In this document: in pieces, positions 62,436 through 64,000 of the stretch
Layout of the letters: each line of letters starts with the position of its first letter
How positions within the stretch are numbered: the first letter of the stretch is position 1
Position numbers and translations under genes: made by a program
Assembly (NCBI GenBank): GCA_016235345.1
Contig: JACRLG010000022.1
Span: forward strand, 1-64,000
DNA from: Deltaproteobacteria bacterium
Lineage (GTDB): Bacteria; Desulfobacterota; Desulfobacteria; Desulfobacterales; Desulfatibacillaceae
Direction of reading: 5' to 3'
DNA length: 64,000 nt
Notes under the pieces: model-generated
The model's input: only the letters and a program-made list of their open reading frames with translations
The model's database searches: none
Told to the model about the DNA's origin: nothing

Positions 62436-64000
62436 TTAAAAAGCAGCCGACAGGGTGAGGCTCAGCATGTTCTTGCGGTACTCGTAATCGTCGCCGCCGG
62501 TTGCAAGGTTGATCACGTTGCTGCCGTTCTGGTTATATGTGTATGAAAGGCTGGCGTCGACAAAATCGAAAAACCTGCGATTGACGGCCAGGGTCAGTCG
62601 ATGCGAGCCGTCCTTCCGGGAGCCTGTCCAGATCATGGGGTTGTCGTCGTAAGCCGTGCGCGTAAAGGCGTAGGATGCGTCCAGGCCGAAACCCATGGCA
62701 AGCCCGGTGAAGGCCCCCAGGCCGATCTGATGATAATTATAGGAATTTTCCTTCTGTTCGGAATCCTCCATATAGTAGGAGTAAGACGCCCGGAAGGTGA
62801 GGGACTTGTTCTGATCGGGCCGCCAGGTCTGGGTGAGGAAGAACTGGGCCGCGTCGGCGTCGGCGGTTACGCCGAAATAGTCCTTGGCCATCCAGGCCAG
62901 GGCAACATCGGTCATGAGGCCGTGGGGCTCCTCGATGGCCAGCGCCGGCATTATCCTGTGGGTGGACAGGCGGTCGTCGGAGCTGTCGAAGGTTAAGAGC
63001 CATCCGTAGTCGTGGATGGACTGGCTTTCGCCGCCCGTTAAATAATAGTTGAAATCGTAGCGAAGGCGAAGGTGGGTCTTCGCCTTGTGCGACTCGAAAA
63101 ACAGGAACGGGTTGTAGGCGAGAATGTTGTTCTGGGGCATGTCGTGGTAGCCCAAAACGTTCATCGAAAGGCCAAACCCGCTCCGAACGCCCTTTTTGTT
63201 GTACGCGGTGAATCCGGCCGTTGCGGTGAGGGTCTCGAACCAGTCGTCCTTGTCTTCGGGATAAATACCCGCCTGGGGGTCCAGGGGCTTGTTGATCACG
63301 TTATCGTCGTAGCCTATGGTGAAGCTGGTATTGGCGAACCAGGGCCTCTTGGACTTCCTGGCCAGGGCCACGGCCTTCAGCGAGGCCCTGGCGCTCTCGC
63401 CAAGGGGCGACTGGGCGTTCTGGGCCGCTATCTGGGTGAGCAGGGCCTCTGCGGCCTCGTAGTCCTCCTGCTCGAAATAAATGGAGGCGATGAGGCTTTC
63501 GGAAGAGCCCTTGGCAGCCGGATCGATCTCCCCGGCCTTTTTGGCGTACATCAGGGCCTGGTCGGTGTCGCCCATGTTCTTGGCCACAACGGCGGCCTCC
63601 AGGTAGGGCCGGGCATCGTCGGGCTTCGCCGCCATTGCCTCTTTAAGCACGTCCAGGGCCTTTTGGTGCCGGTTCTGGGCCGAATGGATGGCGGCAATGT
63701 CGAAATATGCCTTGCGGTATTCTTCGGGATGTTTCGAAAGAAGATCGGACAGGGTCTCCACGGCCTTGTCCGAACGGCCTGTTTTGGAGTAAACAAGGGC
63801 GAGGTAATAAAGGATTTCGGAATTGTCCGGTTCCTCGGCCAGGGCCTTCTGGAAAAAGGCCTCGGCCTCGCCGTACTTTTGCTCCTCGAAGGCCTCCACG
63901 CCGTCCACCAGGGTCTCCATTGACGCGAAGGCCAAATTCGCATTAAAGACCAGAAGAGACGCGACAAGGAAGAGCGCCGCGAAAAGGGCACGTTTTGAAC
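62436..64000 (-). CDS. TPR and beta-barrel outer-membrane protein, 5' end off the right edge
   Basis: At least 521 residues are in the window; the start codon lies beyond position 64000. The first visible residues form the end of a signal peptide (ALFAALFLVASLLVFNANLAFA). TPR repeats follow (EEQKYGEAEAFFQKALAEEPDN, and further units to about residue 190). Residues after WFANTSFTIGYDDNVIN are a beta-barrel with alternating hydrophobic strands, ending in SLTLSAAF with a terminal Phe typical of Bam-inserted barrels. The layout recalls Slam-type surface-protein exporters (TPR plus barrel), though I cannot confirm that family. Confidence 0.82.
   Translation of the reverse strand, partial: SKRALFAALFLVASLLVFNANLAFASMETLVDGVEAFEEQKYGEAEAFFQKALAEEPDNSEILYYLALVYSKTGRSDKAVETLSDLLSKHPEEYRKAYFDIAAIHSAQNRHQKALDVLKEAMAAKPDDARPYLEAAVVAKNMGDTDQALMYAKKAGEIDPAAKGSSESLIASIYFEQEDYEAAEALLTQIAAQNAQSPLGESARASLKAVALARKSKRPWFANTSFTIGYDDNVINKPLDPQAGIYPEDKDDWFETLTATAGFTAYNKKGVRSGFGLSMNVLGYHDMPQNNILAYNPFLFFESHKAKTHLRLRYDFNYYLTGGESQSIHDYGWLLTFDSSDDRLSTHRIMPALAIEEPHGLMTDVALAWMAKDYFGVTADADAAQFFLTQTWRPDQNKSLTFRASYSYYMEDSEQKENSYNYHQIGLGAFTGLAMGFGLDASYAFTRTAYDDNPMIWTGSRKDGSHRLTLAVNRRFFDFVDASLSYTYNQNGSNVINLATGGDDYEYRKNMLSLTLSAAF

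Overview
The window looks like a chromosomal segment of a GC-rich (roughly 58-60% by eye) anaerobic Gram-negative bacterium. It is most likely a member of the Desulfobacterota (the sulfate-reducing delta group). I infer this from several features together: an ATP synthase operon of the b'-b-delta-alpha-gamma-beta-epsilon type without a and c subunits, a zapB-zapA-6S RNA-rny-tyrS neighbourhood, a radical-SAM enzyme of the siroheme-dependent heme pathway (AhbC type), DUF169 and orphan TRAP binding proteins, a CaiB/BaiF racemase and many lipoproteins. No taxonomic search was run.

Layout. 1-934: 5' half of a 16S rRNA on the minus strand, fed by four evenly spaced sigma-70 promoters (1085-1458). 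1528-6111: tyrS, rny, 6S RNA, zapA and zapB, all minus. 6410-12879: ATP synthase operon (minus). 13350-23412: an SRPBCC-epimerase fusion, a tiny mS38/COX24-type protein, a DUF169 gene and a 4Fe-4S reductase-like gene, the latter divergent from a TetR gene with two operators, two paralogous lipoproteins, and HrpA. 23494-25986: tRNA-Met, DUF1992 protein, a membrane protein and Ddl. 26147-29012: two TRAP solute-binding proteins and an SRPBCC protein. 29475-35338: lipoproteins, a phosphopantetheinyl transferase, an aldo/keto reductase and an MscS-like channel. 35322-40870: ileS-lspA-lgt-holA operon (minus). 41267-45078: PilZ protein, a ClpX-like ATPase and AhbC. 45140-46588: an AT-rich SEFIR/TIR-type gene that looks foreign. 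46700-52420: S24 repressor, acetoacetyl-CoA synthetase, a racemase-type CoA protein and a degenerate SGNH protein. 52589-64000: a surface cluster on the minus strand made of a TPR/beta-barrel outer-membrane protein (cut by the right edge), a FecR-domain protein with a Thr-rich repeat tail, and a 2715-residue secreted multidomain protein.

The most distinctive non-genic signal is a dispersed hairpin element present in at least eight copies (2995, 14768, 23619, 24765, 31622, 41731, 43675 and 52534). The ends and the central core are shared, but the internal stem arms change in sequence while staying complementary. The best candidates for an undescribed system are this element, the SEFIR gene island, and the barrel/FecR/giant-protein surface cluster.
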